A stretch of DNA of 64,000 nt from Proteobacteria bacterium UBA7415 (GCA_002470515.1 DKML01000027.1:27724-91723), one strand, 5' to 3'; counted from the first letter of the stretch, positions 47,087-56,854 are shown. The notes: generated from the sequence alone by a model not told the origin. Numbers and translations are program-made.

Positions 47087-50000
47087 TTACGAGGAACCGC
47101 TCCTCAATGTTTTTGCGGGAGGCGATCCGGTGATTTTATTTCTGATCATCGACAGAGAGATCGGCTCAAGTCGAAGTAAGCAGGGTAATAGAACCAGAGT
47201 AAACAAGGTTGAAACGGCCATGCCGCCTACAATCACTGTGGCCAAGCCCTTATAGATAGCACTGCCTGCGCCTGGCGCAAGAACCAGCGGTAACATACCC
47301 ATCAATGAGGTTAAAGTAGACATGAGAATGGGGCGGATTCGATTCTCCAGCGCTACCCTTACAGCCTCATGCTGATCTTTGGCAGTGAGCTGGGCATGGC
47401 GCGTCTCAGACACGAGTAGAATCGCATTGTTGACCACTAATCCAAGCAAGATGATAAAGCCAATCATGCCGAGCAAATCAAGAGGCGTCGGAGTTATCAA
47501 GTCAACCAATCTAACGCCCACTACTCCACCAACAGCGGCCATTGGTAATGAAATCATGACTAGAGCCGAATCGAAGACCGATTTAAACAAAGCAGCCATC
47601 ACTAAAAACAATAAGACGATTGCCAATGCGAAATTGCCTGACAAATTATCGATTGCTTTGGATAAGGCATCGGCGTCACCACCATAGGCGATGGCTGCAT
47701 CATGAGGAAGTAATGTGCGAATTTGGCTCTCAAGACCTGTAAGAATGGCCATGGTCTCGCCTAAGGGCACATCATCAGGCGGCGTTATATTGACCGATAT
47801 AGTGCGACGCGCATTGGATCGATATATTCGATTTGGGCCGACACCATGCGATATTTGCGCGAGCTCTCCAAATGGAATCAATGCGCCTGATGGAGTTACC
47901 ACCGGAATGTTTTCAATTTGTTCTGGAGTTGTCCACTCCTGAGTTTTCAGGTAGATATCGAGTCGTGATTCTTGGTGAAAAAACTCACCTAACCACAAAC
48001 CATCACCAAAAGTTCTTAGCGTTCGCGCTAACGCCTGACGGGTAAGTCCCACTTCCGCAAGACGACGATCATCGGGTATTAAGCGGAGTTCTGGTGAAAC
48101 AATCTGAGGGTCAGGGAAAAGGTTTACGCGAGATCCAGTGAGTTTTTCTTGAATAAGGTCGCTGACAACCAGCGCCGAATTATTGAGTTCTTCAAAGTTC
48201 GCAGATTGTAAATCCACGCTAATACTGGCGCCACCACCGAAGTTGCCAAAAAGGGATCCCTGTTGAGCAAACGCCTGCGTATCTGGAAATCCAGAGAGAA
48301 TTTCTTCGTTGGTTATTTTGACCATCTCGCTCACACGAGACTGATCTTCCACACGAATGCCAATGTTGCCGCCGAATGAGCCAGAAAAAAGATAGTAATT
48401 TTTAAGCCTAGGCTCCTTTTCACCCGTCATATAAGGGTCAAGCCGTTCCAACACGACTTCAGCAAATTCACGTCTCACAACATCGGTGCTTGCACCAGAT
48501 GGAAAGGAAATAAACGCATCGACTGCATCTCGCTTAACCGGTGGTAGGTAATTGAGTTGCGGCCACAACATCCACCCCACCAATAACGGCACGACGGTTA
48601 ATCCGGCAATCCAGGTTCGGCGTTTTCTTACCGAATCGGTTAATCGCATCAAACGCGCAACCAATCTTTCCCAGATCGCCGTTTGTTCTTGCGCTTGTTC
48701 ATTTTTTTCAGTCAAAAAGTACGCCGCACCGACTGGCAAAATAAACAACGCTATAAGCAAGCTAAAGGCCACGGCAATCGCGATAGTGAGTGCCAGATCG
48801 GCAAATAGCTGCCCTTCTACGTCCTCAAAAAAGACAATGGGCACAAAGATCACTATGGTGGTAATAGTTGACGCCAGTAGTGCGCCTCCCACGCTCTTCA
48901 CTGAGTTCAATGCGGCCTTAACGCTCTCTATACCTTTGTCAATTTGCTTGACGTAATGCTCCAACATAACAATGGCGGCATCCAAAACCATCCCGGTGGC
49001 AAACGCTAGGCCTGCCAAAGAAATAACATTGATCGAGCGGCCAAAGATATTCAGTACAATAAATGTGGCGAACAAACTGAGCGGAATAGTCGCTGCAATG
49101 AGTAAAGTGGCTCTCAAACGGCGCACAAACAACCACAATGAGCCCACCGCAAGCACTATACCTATACCCATATTCTCTGTGAGCAGAGCAACCGCACGGC
49201 GAATAAACACCGAAGGGTCAAAGCTTTTTTCTATGGTCAGACCATAAAGCTCTGGAAGTGTCTCGTTTAGCTCGTCCATACGCTCAAGCACAGAGTCTAT
49301 AGCCGTCAGAGTGTTACTTCCCGGTTGGCGTAAAACGCGCATACCAAGCGCTGGTTTACCGTTTTGATACGTAATTCCGCGCGCCTTATCTGGGCCGACA
49401 TAGACAGTAGCTATATCACCCAGAGTGACCGGAGCGCCGTCGCGCCAGATAATGATGGTCTCTTTAAGTTGATCCGCTTGGTAGCGGCCTTCAAAACGCA
49501 GAGTAAAATCTCGTCGCCCTACTTCAACCGTACCGCCACTGACATCACTTGATCGATTAATATTGTTGGCAATATCATCGATAGTTATGCCGAGCTGTGC
49601 GGTCAAAAATGGATCAAACTCCACTCGAACAATGTGTTCGCCGCTGTCGCTGTTTACGTCAACACTGCCAACGCCGTCGATATTCTCAAACTCGCTAGCA
49701 ATATTCTCTTGTACATATTCATGCAGCTCGCTCTGTGGAATTGGCGAATCAAGCGAGCGTTGTACGAAAAGAAATATGAGAGTTTCGCCAGAATCTCCTC
49801 CTCCATTACGTAGAATCTGAGGACGCTCGGCGTCAGAGGGCAGCCCACGTACGCGTTGTAAGCGACTGGAAACCTCGGTAAAGGTTTGATCCATGTCGGT
49901 GCCAAGCTCATACTCCATGTTGATGTAGGCGCCGCCTGCGTTTGAAAAAGAGCGTAAGCGGGTCATACCACTAATACCACGCAACTCACGTTCGATTGGT

Positions 50001-50194
50001 TCAACAATCTCGCTTTCAATCTCACGAGGACTGGCCGCTCTCCATGACACCTGCACGGCCAACACGGGACGATCGATGGATGGGAACAACTGTGTAGGCA
50101 ATTGCTGTACCGACACAATGCCGAGCAGCAAGACAAGGCTAATTAGCGCAGCGGTAATAGCTGGGTTACGAATAAATAAACGTGTGATCTCCAC
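47087..50194 (-). CDS. RND efflux permease, pump 2
   Basis: The GTG at 50194 is the best start: AGAGAGGA lies just upstream and the protein then begins with the usual EITRLFIRNPAITAALISLV, giving about 1035 residues. The open frame extends to 50296 with atypical sequence. Helix topology and two large loops are normal for an RND permease. In TM4 the segment reads GMVLDAAIVMLEHY, keeping one relay Asp but having Ala where AcrB-type pumps have a second, and in TM10 LGLVVNNAILLVSE lacks the relay Lys. So the energy-coupling chemistry or ion may differ from pump 1. Cotranscribed with the adaptor downstream. Confidence 0.9.
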   Translation of the reverse strand: MEITRLFIRNPAITAALISLVLLLGIVSVQQLPTQLFPSIDRPVLAVQVSWRAASPREIESEIVEPIERELRGISGMTRLRSFSNAGGAYINMEYELGTDMDQTFTEVSSRLQRVRGLPSDAERPQILRNGGGDSGETLIFLFVQRSLDSPIPQSELHEYVQENIASEFENIDGVGSVDVNSDSGEHIVRVEFDPFLTAQLGITIDDIANNINRSSDVSGGTVEVGRRDFTLRFEGRYQADQLKETIIIWRDGAPVTLGDIATVYVGPDKARGITYQNGKPALGMRVLRQPGSNTLTAIDSVLERMDELNETLPELYGLTIEKSFDPSVFIRRAVALLTENMGIGIVLAVGSLWLFVRRLRATLLIAATIPLSLFATFIVLNIFGRSINVISLAGLAFATGMVLDAAIVMLEHYVKQIDKGIESVKAALNSVKSVGGALLASTITTIVIFVPIVFFEDVEGQLFADLALTIAIAVAFSLLIALFILPVGAAYFLTEKNEQAQEQTAIWERLVARLMRLTDSVRKRRTWIAGLTVVPLLVGWMLWPQLNYLPPVKRDAVDAFISFPSGASTDVVRREFAEVVLERLDPYMTGEKEPRLKNYYLFSGSFGGNIGIRVEDQSRVSEMVKITNEEILSGFPDTQAFAQQGSLFGNFGGGASISVDLQSANFEELNNSALVVSDLIQEKLTGSRVNLFPDPQIVSPELRLIPDDRRLAEVGLTRQALARTLRTFGDGLWLGEFFHQESRLDIYLKTQEWTTPEQIENIPVVTPSGALIPFGELAQISHGVGPNRIYRSNARRTISVNITPPDDVPLGETMAILTGLESQIRTLLPHDAAIAYGGDADALSKAIDNLSGNFALAIVLLFLVMAALFKSVFDSALVMISLPMAAVGGVVGVRLVDLITPTPLDLLGMIGFIILLGLVVNNAILLVSETRHAQLTAKDQHEAVRVALENRIRPILMSTLTSLMGMLPLVLAPGAGSAIYKGLATVIVGGMAVSTLFTLVLLPCLLRLEPISLSMIRNKITGSPPAKTLRSGSS

Positions 50195-50645
50195 TGCGAT
50201 CCTCTCTCTTATAATTATTGCGTGATTCATTTCGCTTTGTTGAACAGCGCTTAATGAGTAAGACGAACCTAAGATGTAAAAGGTTGCATCAATCAAGCTT
50301 CTTTTCTAGTGACGCCATTCTAGACATTTGTGAAACTCGGCAAGAATAAGATTACCGCGCTTTTAGACGCAGTTAATGTAACGGTTAGGTTAGAAACTAA
50401 AGAAGACGGAATAATTTGCGAGGTGACATCTGCGCCCACCCTAGCGAGAGACAAGCGGGAGGCTACTGCAAAGCTGACTTTAGTGAATACTAAAGTTCAT
50501 TTAACCAAGCAAAAGCCATACAAAACTTTAATGTTGCATTATGGCGATGATGATCAACTAAACCGTTACGGCTGTAGTGATGTGGCATTTTTAGACAGGC
50601 AAAGAGGTAACTCTTCAACCGAAGTCCGCCAATGTTCAATTAAGC
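50195..50645. other. Intergenic region between pump 2 and sulfotransferase 2
   Basis: Contains the upstream region of pump 2. A plus-strand ORF from a GTG at 50330 covers most of it (141 codons to 50755) but overlaps the end of the opposite-strand sulfotransferase, has no ribosome binding site, and matches no family I know. I do not call it a gene. Confidence 0.4.
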
Positions 50646-51533
50646 CTAAGCAATATTGCGCTTTACGCCAAGACGAACACTTTGCTCTTCTACATACGCT
50701 TGGCAAGCAGCCCAATCATCTGCATAAAAATCACGCACACGCGCTAAGTCTTTAGATTCGATCAAGGGCTCATCGTTCAACCAAGAGTCTGGTGCGAAAC
50801 GAGCAAGACGCATAAAAATGCCGGTAAACCAAAGCACTAGACGATGCCTAATACGACGCCAGCGTGTGTGGTCAGCCAGCGTTTCAGACCGGTAGCTATC
50901 AAGGTCCATTTGAGGGTCAAGAAAACGATCAGAAAACTGTCTACGCAGCCGCAATTGTTTATCTGAATACGACTTATGCACTTCTTTGTCGCTCAATGCT
51001 AACAAGTCAATGTCACATCCGAGCCATGCACATAAAGAGTCTATGTAGAATTTTCGATCGGCTTTGTAGTCTTCAAACAACAATACCAATGGTTTTTCAC
51101 CCGTGCTTTCTTCAGCGTACTTAATGTACTTCATAAAATCGAAATCAGTTTGCTTCCAAACACCTTGGTCGTTATCAAGATCAAGAAACTGCGGGAGCCG
51201 AATGGTGTGACCATTTTTGGCTTGTAGGCGGTAAGTACTGGCAACTAGAGAGTCGTGCCGGCGCAATGAAACCATAACCTTACTGCCAAAAACCCTTTTT
51301 ACGTCGTCGGTTCGTTCGTAAATATAGCGCCCTGCCTCTCGCGACATAAGAATTTTTGAACCCTTAAATCGGCGCTTTTCGCTTTCTCGCACTCGAAACC
51401 GGTTACGCGGAATATATTGGATTCCTCGCAGAGCGGGAAACAAATTCTTCTGCAGGAACGTAGATGCGGCTCTTGCGTAACCAACGTGAAAATAGGTTTG
51501 CGCTTGTTTAGATTCTGGATTGGTCATTTTCAT
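50646..51533 (-). CDS. Sulfotransferase-like P-loop protein
   Basis: A 295-residue protein with a 5'-phosphosulfate-binding-like motif (FHVGYARAASTFLQKNLFPA) and a 3'-phosphate-like region with RRHDSLVASTYRLQAKNG. The middle (EKPLVLLFEDYKADRKFYID) and C-terminal parts (SDKQLRLRRQFSDRF and onward) fit bacterial sulfotransferases related to heparan-sulfate or Stf0-type proteins. Acceptor unknown. It is distinct in sequence from the sulfotransferase at 42.3 kb. A terminator lies between it and the upstream DUF1295 gene, so it is transcribed on its own. Confidence 0.8.
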   Translation of the reverse strand: MKMTNPESKQAQTYFHVGYARAASTFLQKNLFPALRGIQYIPRNRFRVRESEKRRFKGSKILMSREAGRYIYERTDDVKRVFGSKVMVSLRRHDSLVASTYRLQAKNGHTIRLPQFLDLDNDQGVWKQTDFDFMKYIKYAEESTGEKPLVLLFEDYKADRKFYIDSLCAWLGCDIDLLALSDKEVHKSYSDKQLRLRRQFSDRFLDPQMDLDSYRSETLADHTRWRRIRHRLVLWFTGIFMRLARFAPDSWLNDEPLIESKDLARVRDFYADDWAACQAYVEEQSVRLGVKRNIA

Positions 51534-51659
51534 TTAGCCGCATAGTTTTACGACTCGAGATGTCAGCTTAGAATTGAGTGTAAATGCGAATAGGACTGTC
51601 GCGTCCTTTACAGAAACGGATCGTTATTCGACCACAATAGTATAAAGCAGTCTGCTCTG

Positions 51660-51698
51660 GAAAAAGCGGATTAGATAAGCAAAACCATCTAACCCGCT
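51660..51698 (-). terminator. Rho-independent terminator after the DUF1295 gene
   Basis: On the minus strand AGCGGGTTAGAT pairs with ATCTAATCCGCT (one mismatch) around a ten-base loop, followed by TTTTT. It begins about 20 bases after the DUF1295 stop and separates that gene from sulfotransferase 2. Confidence 0.85.
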
Positions 51699-51717
51699 AG
51701 TAAAACCTATGTTAGCC

Positions 51718-52596
51718 CTATTGTTTCTTAGGAGGCATAGGGAACAAGGTAGAGGTGTTTGCTCTGTATTTCTTGTAGTCCACGTCATCTCCCCAGCGTG
51801 CTTCAGCCTTATGACGCAGCATTGGAATACCGCTCAAACGCGTGAGCAATAACACCACAAATAAGGGTGAAATTAGTGCTAAGTGCTGCCAACCCTGCAT
51901 GATAGGTAACGCCATTAATGCAACGCCCGTCCACAGTGTTATTTCACCAAAATAGTTTGGATGCTGTGACCAAGACCAAAGCCCAGTTTGAATGAACCGG
52001 CCTTTATGACGAGAATCCTTTTTGAATGCGCGTTTCTGCGCATCAGCGATCACTTCAATAAGAAAGCCAACGATCCACAACAATATCCCTATCCGTCCAA
52101 TAGCTTCTAAAGGTGCTTGTTTGTCTGCGGTAAGAATTACCAATGCACACGCGGCGGTCATTATGGTCCATAGAGCTTGGACCGTCCAAGCAAAGAAAAA
52201 CCTAACTGGGTTGACCTTAATCTCGTCGAAACGATCATCTCGGCCATCTTGCTTTATACGCACAAACAGAAAGCTACCTAATCTCACAGCCCAAACTAAC
52301 ACCATTAACGCTACAATTTTTCCGCGTGGATCTAAACCTGGGCTAAGAACCACCGCCAATAGGATCATGCTGATATAGGTAATGCTACCTGTTAGGTCAT
52401 AATAATGCTCCGTCTGCGCCATATTGGACGGAATGAACACCAGCCAGTTGAGAGCAAATGCGAAATAACAGCACAATGAGAATACGGCAATATTCATAGC
52501 CTGCACGCTGTTCTGCCCACCAGCCCAGGCCATAAGAACCCCTAAAGCGATGGTAATAACGAGTGCAATGGAGATAGATTTTTTGTCGCGTTTCAT
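51718..52596 (-). CDS. DUF1295 membrane protein (isoprenylcysteine methyltransferase / steroid reductase-like)
   Basis: Starting at the ATG at 52596 (AGGA upstream) the protein has 292 residues. It has about six to seven helices and the DUF1295 signature: the region beginning FVRIKQDGRDDRFDEIK, then a cytosolic-side LWSWSQHPNYFGEITLWTGV and IPMLRHKAEARWGDDVDYKKY. This fold is shared with isoprenylcysteine carboxyl methyltransferases and steroid 5-alpha reductases. The substrate in this organism is unknown. The frame extends 23 codons upstream to 52665 without support. A terminator follows. Confidence 0.85.
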   Translation of the reverse strand: MKRDKKSISIALVITIALGVLMAWAGGQNSVQAMNIAVFSLCCYFAFALNWLVFIPSNMAQTEHYYDLTGSITYISMILLAVVLSPGLDPRGKIVALMVLVWAVRLGSFLFVRIKQDGRDDRFDEIKVNPVRFFFAWTVQALWTIMTAACALVILTADKQAPLEAIGRIGILLWIVGFLIEVIADAQKRAFKKDSRHKGRFIQTGLWSWSQHPNYFGEITLWTGVALMALPIMQGWQHLALISPLFVVLLLTRLSGIPMLRHKAEARWGDDVDYKKYRANTSTLFPMPPKKQ

Positions 52597-53141
52597 ACGG
52601 TAGATATCCTCATTTTTAAAATTTTGTGGTGAGCCTGCCCTTTGGCAAGACAGCAAGGGCCTCAATTGTCTACAAAACCAGCTTTACAGGGTGATTTAGA
52701 CACTATCAGTGAACTTTAAACTGATAGTTAGACTTAGTTCAACCGCTAATCAACGTCATACTAAATTCTAAGCCTTTAAATCACGTAGACATGGGCAAAC
52801 AAAGCCGCTATTTGAATTGTTAAACTTGCGTCAGCCATACTGTAAACGGATTCAATATCATGATAGTTTCGGTCTTCTTTAGCATGATAGTTTCGATCTT
52901 CTTTAGCATCACGGTTTCGCCCTCTTTTTAAGCGCACGTCGAACCAATACTCTAGAATGCCTTTAGAGCATCAAGATAACGTATTTGGCGCTTTTTTAAG
53001 ATGAATATGTTGCTGTAATTAAAAAAATCAGCGGCGAGCGTCAATTGCGCGCTAAACGTTTTCTTAATTAGATTACTTCGCGTTCCAGCATCATCAAAAA
53101 TCAAACTTAACCTTATACAAACATACTCGTTCGTTACAGCA
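52597..53141. other. Intergenic region with a 24-bp tandem repeat
   Basis: About 545 bases between divergent genes, AT-rich. It holds the promoters of DUF1295 and the 53.1-kb secreted protein and the tandem repeat listed separately. No gene remnant or RNA was recognised. Confidence 0.5.
52859..52930. repeat. 24-bp tandem repeat, three copies
   Basis: Unit CATGATAGTTTCGGTCTTCT plus TTAG. Copies at 52859-52882, 52883-52906 (one mismatch, G to A) and 52907-52930 (degenerate: CATCACGGTTTCGCCCTCTT plus TTTA). The array lies in a divergent promoter region 210 bases from the secreted-protein gene. It could be a site array for a regulator or a slippage product. Confidence 0.85.
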
Positions 53142-53990
53142 ATGATCACACACTTAAACTTGAAAAAAATTTCACTAATCTTATGTTCGTCGATCGTGAG
53201 TATTATGTTTGTCCATACCAGCTTTGCCCAAGATGAGTTAAGTCAAGACGCCTCCTCTTCACGGGACCTCGCCGTTCAAGACGAAGCAGTTCAGGCAGAA
53301 CTTATTTGGACAGAGTTTGATGGTGCAGATCATTTACTTCTGCATTCTCAGTATCAAGCCGAGCAATGGTCGCAAGCCACGACTATTTACTCGGGTAACA
53401 ACCCAATTAGCGGCCCTACTCTCGCCCAGTTGAATGACCAATCAAAAAAAGCTGATTTTGCTGTATGGACTGAACAACGCGGTACTAAGACTGTGCTTAT
53501 GCAAATGCGCCGACTTGATCGAAACAAATGGCAACCCGCCACTCAATTTTACGGCGGTGGCACCAATAATTTTGCGCCGTTTGTTATAAGCGACCTGCTC
53601 GGAAACACTTTGGTATTCTGGTCAAGTTCAGACATAAACAGACTCGCTGATATTGTTTATACTGTTGAAGATGACGGCTGGTCTACCCCACGCCCATTGC
53701 ATGCACCAAATGAAGTGCCCGACCTAACACCCGCAGCTGTATTAAATCCAAATGGTACGATTGAAGTGAGCTGGCAATCGTATGACTTTTCGGCTGGAAG
53801 TTATGTTACCAAAACCGCTAACGTTAGTTTAGCGGAGGATAATAGTAACAAGAATAATGATGCCCTCAAGTTCATTGACCTTGTAAATCTAGAAAAAATA
53901 TCACTTCCGAATTTTCTACCGCGACAACGTGGCCGCTTTACAGTATTTTCTGCGCTTAATAAAATAAAACGCGCTGTTGTTCGCCAGTGA
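53142..53990 (+). CDS. Exported protein of unknown function, beta-rich
   Basis: A 282-residue protein with a signal peptide (LKKISLILCSSIVSIMFVHT, cleaved near SFAQ). The mature part repeats a beta-strand pattern with W-x-x-A motifs: WSQATTIYSGNN, KWQPATQFYGGGTNNFAPF, GWSTPRPLHAPNEVPDLTPA. This suggests three or four blades of a sialidase or BNR-like propeller, too few for a closed propeller. I do not recognise the family. Nine bases upstream of the class-V aminotransferase, in the same direction, so probably co-transcribed. Confidence 0.65.
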   Translation: MITHLNLKKISLILCSSIVSIMFVHTSFAQDELSQDASSSRDLAVQDEAVQAELIWTEFDGADHLLLHSQYQAEQWSQATTIYSGNNPISGPTLAQLNDQSKKADFAVWTEQRGTKTVLMQMRRLDRNKWQPATQFYGGGTNNFAPFVISDLLGNTLVFWSSSDINRLADIVYTVEDDGWSTPRPLHAPNEVPDLTPAAVLNPNGTIEVSWQSYDFSAGSYVTKTANVSLAEDNSNKNNDALKFIDLVNLEKISLPNFLPRQRGRFTVFSALNKIKRAVVRQ

Positions 53991-53999
53991 GTTATTAGA

Positions 54000-55403
54000 A
54001 TGAACTTTATCGGTATAGATACACACTACGCATGCGCCGATGGAATGGAGCGCACGCGTATACATTTAGATGGAGCGGCATCCCCTTTGGCTTCTAAAGT
54101 TGCAGTAGATGCGGCATCTGCACTTCTGCCTCACTATTCTAATAGTCACTCTTATGTGCATAACTCAGCGCAAATAAGTACACGAGCATTTGCGTGGGCC
54201 GAAGATACAGTCCTGGATTACTTAGGTGCTGATAAACAAGAATATACCGCCATCTTTATGGGCAGTGGCACCACCGCGCATGTTAATCGTTTAGCTAGAG
54301 GGCTGAATGGTCGCGCAAACGAACGTCCAGTTGTTTTAGTATCGTCGATGGAGCATCACGCGAATGACTTACCGCACAGACTGCCTGGCAATGACGTGCA
54401 TTATCTTGATCTAGCTGGTCATGGACGTGACATGGGCGCCATTGATTTGGAGTCCACCAAGCAAATGATTACCAACACTGGAGATCGTTTAAATTACCTC
54501 GCATGCTCGAGCATCAGCAACGTGACAGGCATTAGTAATAATTGGCCTGAATTAGCCGCCTTAGTCCATGCTCAGGATGCGCTGATCTTGGTAGATGCCG
54601 CACAGTCTGTGGCGCATCAAGAGTGCGATTTTTCTAGCTTAGAACCTACACAACGCCCTGACTTCTTGGTCTTTTCTGGACACAAACTCTATGCCCCTAT
54701 GGCACCTGGAGTGTTGGTGGCAAAGCGCTCAGAGATTAGAAAATTAGCGGGGCAGAATGTCGGAGGTGGCTCTGTTGCAGATGTCAGCCTGCACGATTAT
54801 GAGCTGCTCGATACTCTTCCTGATCGCGAACAGTCTGGTACACCCAATATTATTGGGGCATTTGCATTGGCGTCGGTTATGAAAGCCTTAAAGTCCGAGG
54901 GATTGAAGAAGGTTCGGAAACGCGAGCAAGATTTAATGACAAAGCTAATCACCCAGCTTTGCGACTTGCCATCCATTGAGGTCTACGGCGACTTAAAAGA
55001 ACCTCGACTTGGAGCCGTGTCGTTTAATCACAAACACATTCCTCAAAGCCTATTGGCTGCTATCTTAAACGACTACTACGGCATAGCCGTACGTAACGAG
55101 TGCTTCTGCGCGCACCCTTACGTGAGCGAGCTTTTGAAAGAAGACCTTTGGGAAATGGATTTAGACGGTTTAGATGATGCGCAAATAGCCACACTGGTGG
55201 CGCAAAACAGAGGAATGGTGCGTGCCAGCATTAGTCATTACACTACTGAGGCAGATATTGATTCTTTAATAGCCGCATTGGCTGATATAGATAAAAAGCA
55301 AGAAGAGTATACGTCGCACTATGAAGCGCTTACAGATGGGTCGTTTAAGCACACAAGCTATCGCTTAGACTGGGAGTCAGAACTAGCAGGATTGATAGGC
55401 TAG
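54000..55403 (+). CDS. Class-V aminotransferase fold enzyme (cysteine desulfurase-like)
   Basis: A 467-residue PLP enzyme. The N-terminal substrate region begins DGMERTRIHLDGAA, followed by FMGSGTTAHVNRLA, MEHHANDLPHRL and LVDAAQSVAHQECDF. The Schiff-base Lys is about residue 229 in FLVFSGHKLYAPMAPGVLV. The C-terminal part carries VRNECFCAHPYVSELLKED, at the position where SufS-type desulfurases have their catalytic Cys loop. The family includes cysteine desulfurases, selenocysteine lyases and isopenicillin-N-epimerase-like enzymes. It is not next to suf or isc genes, so a role outside Fe-S assembly is possible. Confidence 0.82.
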   Translation: MNFIGIDTHYACADGMERTRIHLDGAASPLASKVAVDAASALLPHYSNSHSYVHNSAQISTRAFAWAEDTVLDYLGADKQEYTAIFMGSGTTAHVNRLARGLNGRANERPVVLVSSMEHHANDLPHRLPGNDVHYLDLAGHGRDMGAIDLESTKQMITNTGDRLNYLACSSISNVTGISNNWPELAALVHAQDALILVDAAQSVAHQECDFSSLEPTQRPDFLVFSGHKLYAPMAPGVLVAKRSEIRKLAGQNVGGGSVADVSLHDYELLDTLPDREQSGTPNIIGAFALASVMKALKSEGLKKVRKREQDLMTKLITQLCDLPSIEVYGDLKEPRLGAVSFNHKHIPQSLLAAILNDYYGIAVRNECFCAHPYVSELLKEDLWEMDLDGLDDAQIATLVAQNRGMVRASISHYTTEADIDSLIAALADIDKKQEEYTSHYEALTDGSFKHTSYRLDWESELAGLIG

Positions 55404-55521
55404 TATTTTAAATACGGTTTTATTGAGACCTTCGAATGATTGATCAATGCAACGGTTGCACGATAAGCGCGCTAGCCCGCCTCGCCAAAAACGAAACTAA
55501 AACAGCGGCTGTTCTGTTTAT

Positions 55522-55845
55522 TTAGCCCCCGAAGACTAATTTCAAATGACGAGCTGTTTCAAGAGTCGATGTTTTATCCTTCACGATTCGACCGCGCAGC
55601 CCTACTTTGTGCAGCAAGCCTTTGTTGTTAACTTGTTTAGCCGTTTTAGCCATCTTCAAAGGAGCTTGGTCAGCTGGGTTTAACTCAATTGATAACCAAC
55701 CATGACACGCCATGCCACTGCTATACGGCACCAACGGCCCTTCGATCAGCTCTGGGCTGTCAAAAATAAGCTCATCGCTTACCGGAACAAAAACTTGATT
55801 ATCTGGGCAATTCCATTCGCTGTTAAACATCTTCATATCCTTCAT
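55522..55845 (-). CDS. Small protein of unknown function
   Basis: From the ATG at 55845 (or 15 bases downstream at MFNSEW, which has AAGGA closer upstream) about 107 residues are encoded, including FNSEWNCPDNQVFVPVSDEL and a basic C-terminus (KGLLHKVGLRGRIVKDKTST). No signal peptide or membrane helix. An upstream TTG at 55902 would add an unlikely N-terminus. Family not recognised; stands alone between convergent and divergent neighbours. Confidence 0.5.
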   Translation of the reverse strand: MKDMKMFNSEWNCPDNQVFVPVSDELIFDSPELIEGPLVPYSSGMACHGWLSIELNPADQAPLKMAKTAKQVNNKGLLHKVGLRGRIVKDKTSTLETARHLKLVFGG

Positions 55846-56140
55846 AGTACTGTTTAGTTTGAGCTTCTTGTCTTCCAAAAGTCGTGTTCCAAAACTTGTC
55901 AAACTCCGTCACTGTTTTGCTTTAAAATGGCAAACGCCAATTGTGCCTTAGGAGCTCGAAGATCTTTTTGGTTCAAAGCTATTAAACTCTCACCAAATGA
56001 CGAATAACGGTGAAACTAATGGTATTAAAATGGTTTTATGACCAATTAATGAGAAACCAGTATTTTTGAGGCAAAATATCGTCTAATTCATCCTCACACA
56101 CCCGCAACACCAACCCTAACTGGCTGATATTAAAAAACAA

Positions 56141-56854
56141 ATGGCAAGAAAAGTAGCAATTGTTGAGGATGACTATGATCAACGCGAGAATTTCGCCGAT
56201 GCACTAATAAGCTCGGGTTATGAAGTGGCAACCTATGCTAATCGCCGAGAGGCTTTAGCAGGCATGCGAAGCAACATGCCTGACTTGGCTATTTTGGACA
56301 TTATGTTGGAGAACGAAATGGATGGCGGTTTCGACCTATGTCGCGACCTCCGTAATATGTCACCAACACTTCCAATCATATTTCTCACCGCCAGAGACAG
56401 CGACATAGACCGAGTATCTGGACTACGCTTAGATGCTTGGGACTACCTCACTAAGCCACTCAACATGCAATTTCTAAGCGTTCGTATAAACTCACTGTTC
56501 AGAATTGTTGATAGCCTGGCAAACGTGGGTGACGGCAGCCAGAAATCGGAAGTTCTTCGAATTGGCGATCTAGCAATTGATGAAGACAGCATGTCCATAA
56601 GCTGGCAGGAGCACGAACTCAGCCTAACGCTTACCGAGTTTTGGTTAATCGAGTCAATGGCGCGTCATCCAGGCCATGTTAAGACTTATGAAAACATGAT
56701 GCAGATCACCAAACAAAGCTATGTAGAACGTAATACCATCAATGGGTATATACGAAGAATACGCAATAAATTCAAAGAGATAGATCCGTCATTCAAACAC
56801 ATTCAAACGGTCTTTGGTGTGGGATACAAATGGAAAAACGCGGAACATTCCTAA
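56141..56854 (+). CDS. OmpR-family response regulator (marine dedicated-sortase type)
   Basis: A 237-residue regulator. The receiver domain (residues 1-125) has the acidic pocket VEDD, the phospho-acceptor Asp53 in LAILDIML, and the Lys in DYLTKPL. The C-terminal winged-helix domain has LTEFWLIESMARHPGHVKTY and the segment RRIRNKFKEIDPSFKHIQTV. The N-terminal part (DQRENFADALISSGYEVATY and DGGFDLCRDLRN) closely resembles the proteobacterial 'dedicated sortase system' response regulators of marine Gammaproteobacteria (TIGR03787 type) as I remember them. It is paired with a histidine kinase 179 bp downstream. No sortase gene is in the window, so that assignment is provisional. Confidence 0.8.
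   Translation: MARKVAIVEDDYDQRENFADALISSGYEVATYANRREALAGMRSNMPDLAILDIMLENEMDGGFDLCRDLRNMSPTLPIIFLTARDSDIDRVSGLRLDAWDYLTKPLNMQFLSVRINSLFRIVDSLANVGDGSQKSEVLRIGDLAIDEDSMSISWQEHELSLTLTEFWLIESMARHPGHVKTYENMMQITKQSYVERNTINGYIRRIRNKFKEIDPSFKHIQTVFGVGYKWKNAEHS

Noticed and set aside
50330-50755. 141-codon plus-strand ORF in the gap before sulfotransferase 2
   Set aside because: GTG start without ribosome binding site, tail overlaps the sulfotransferase by 110 bases on the other strand, no family match; may merit a second look but not supported.
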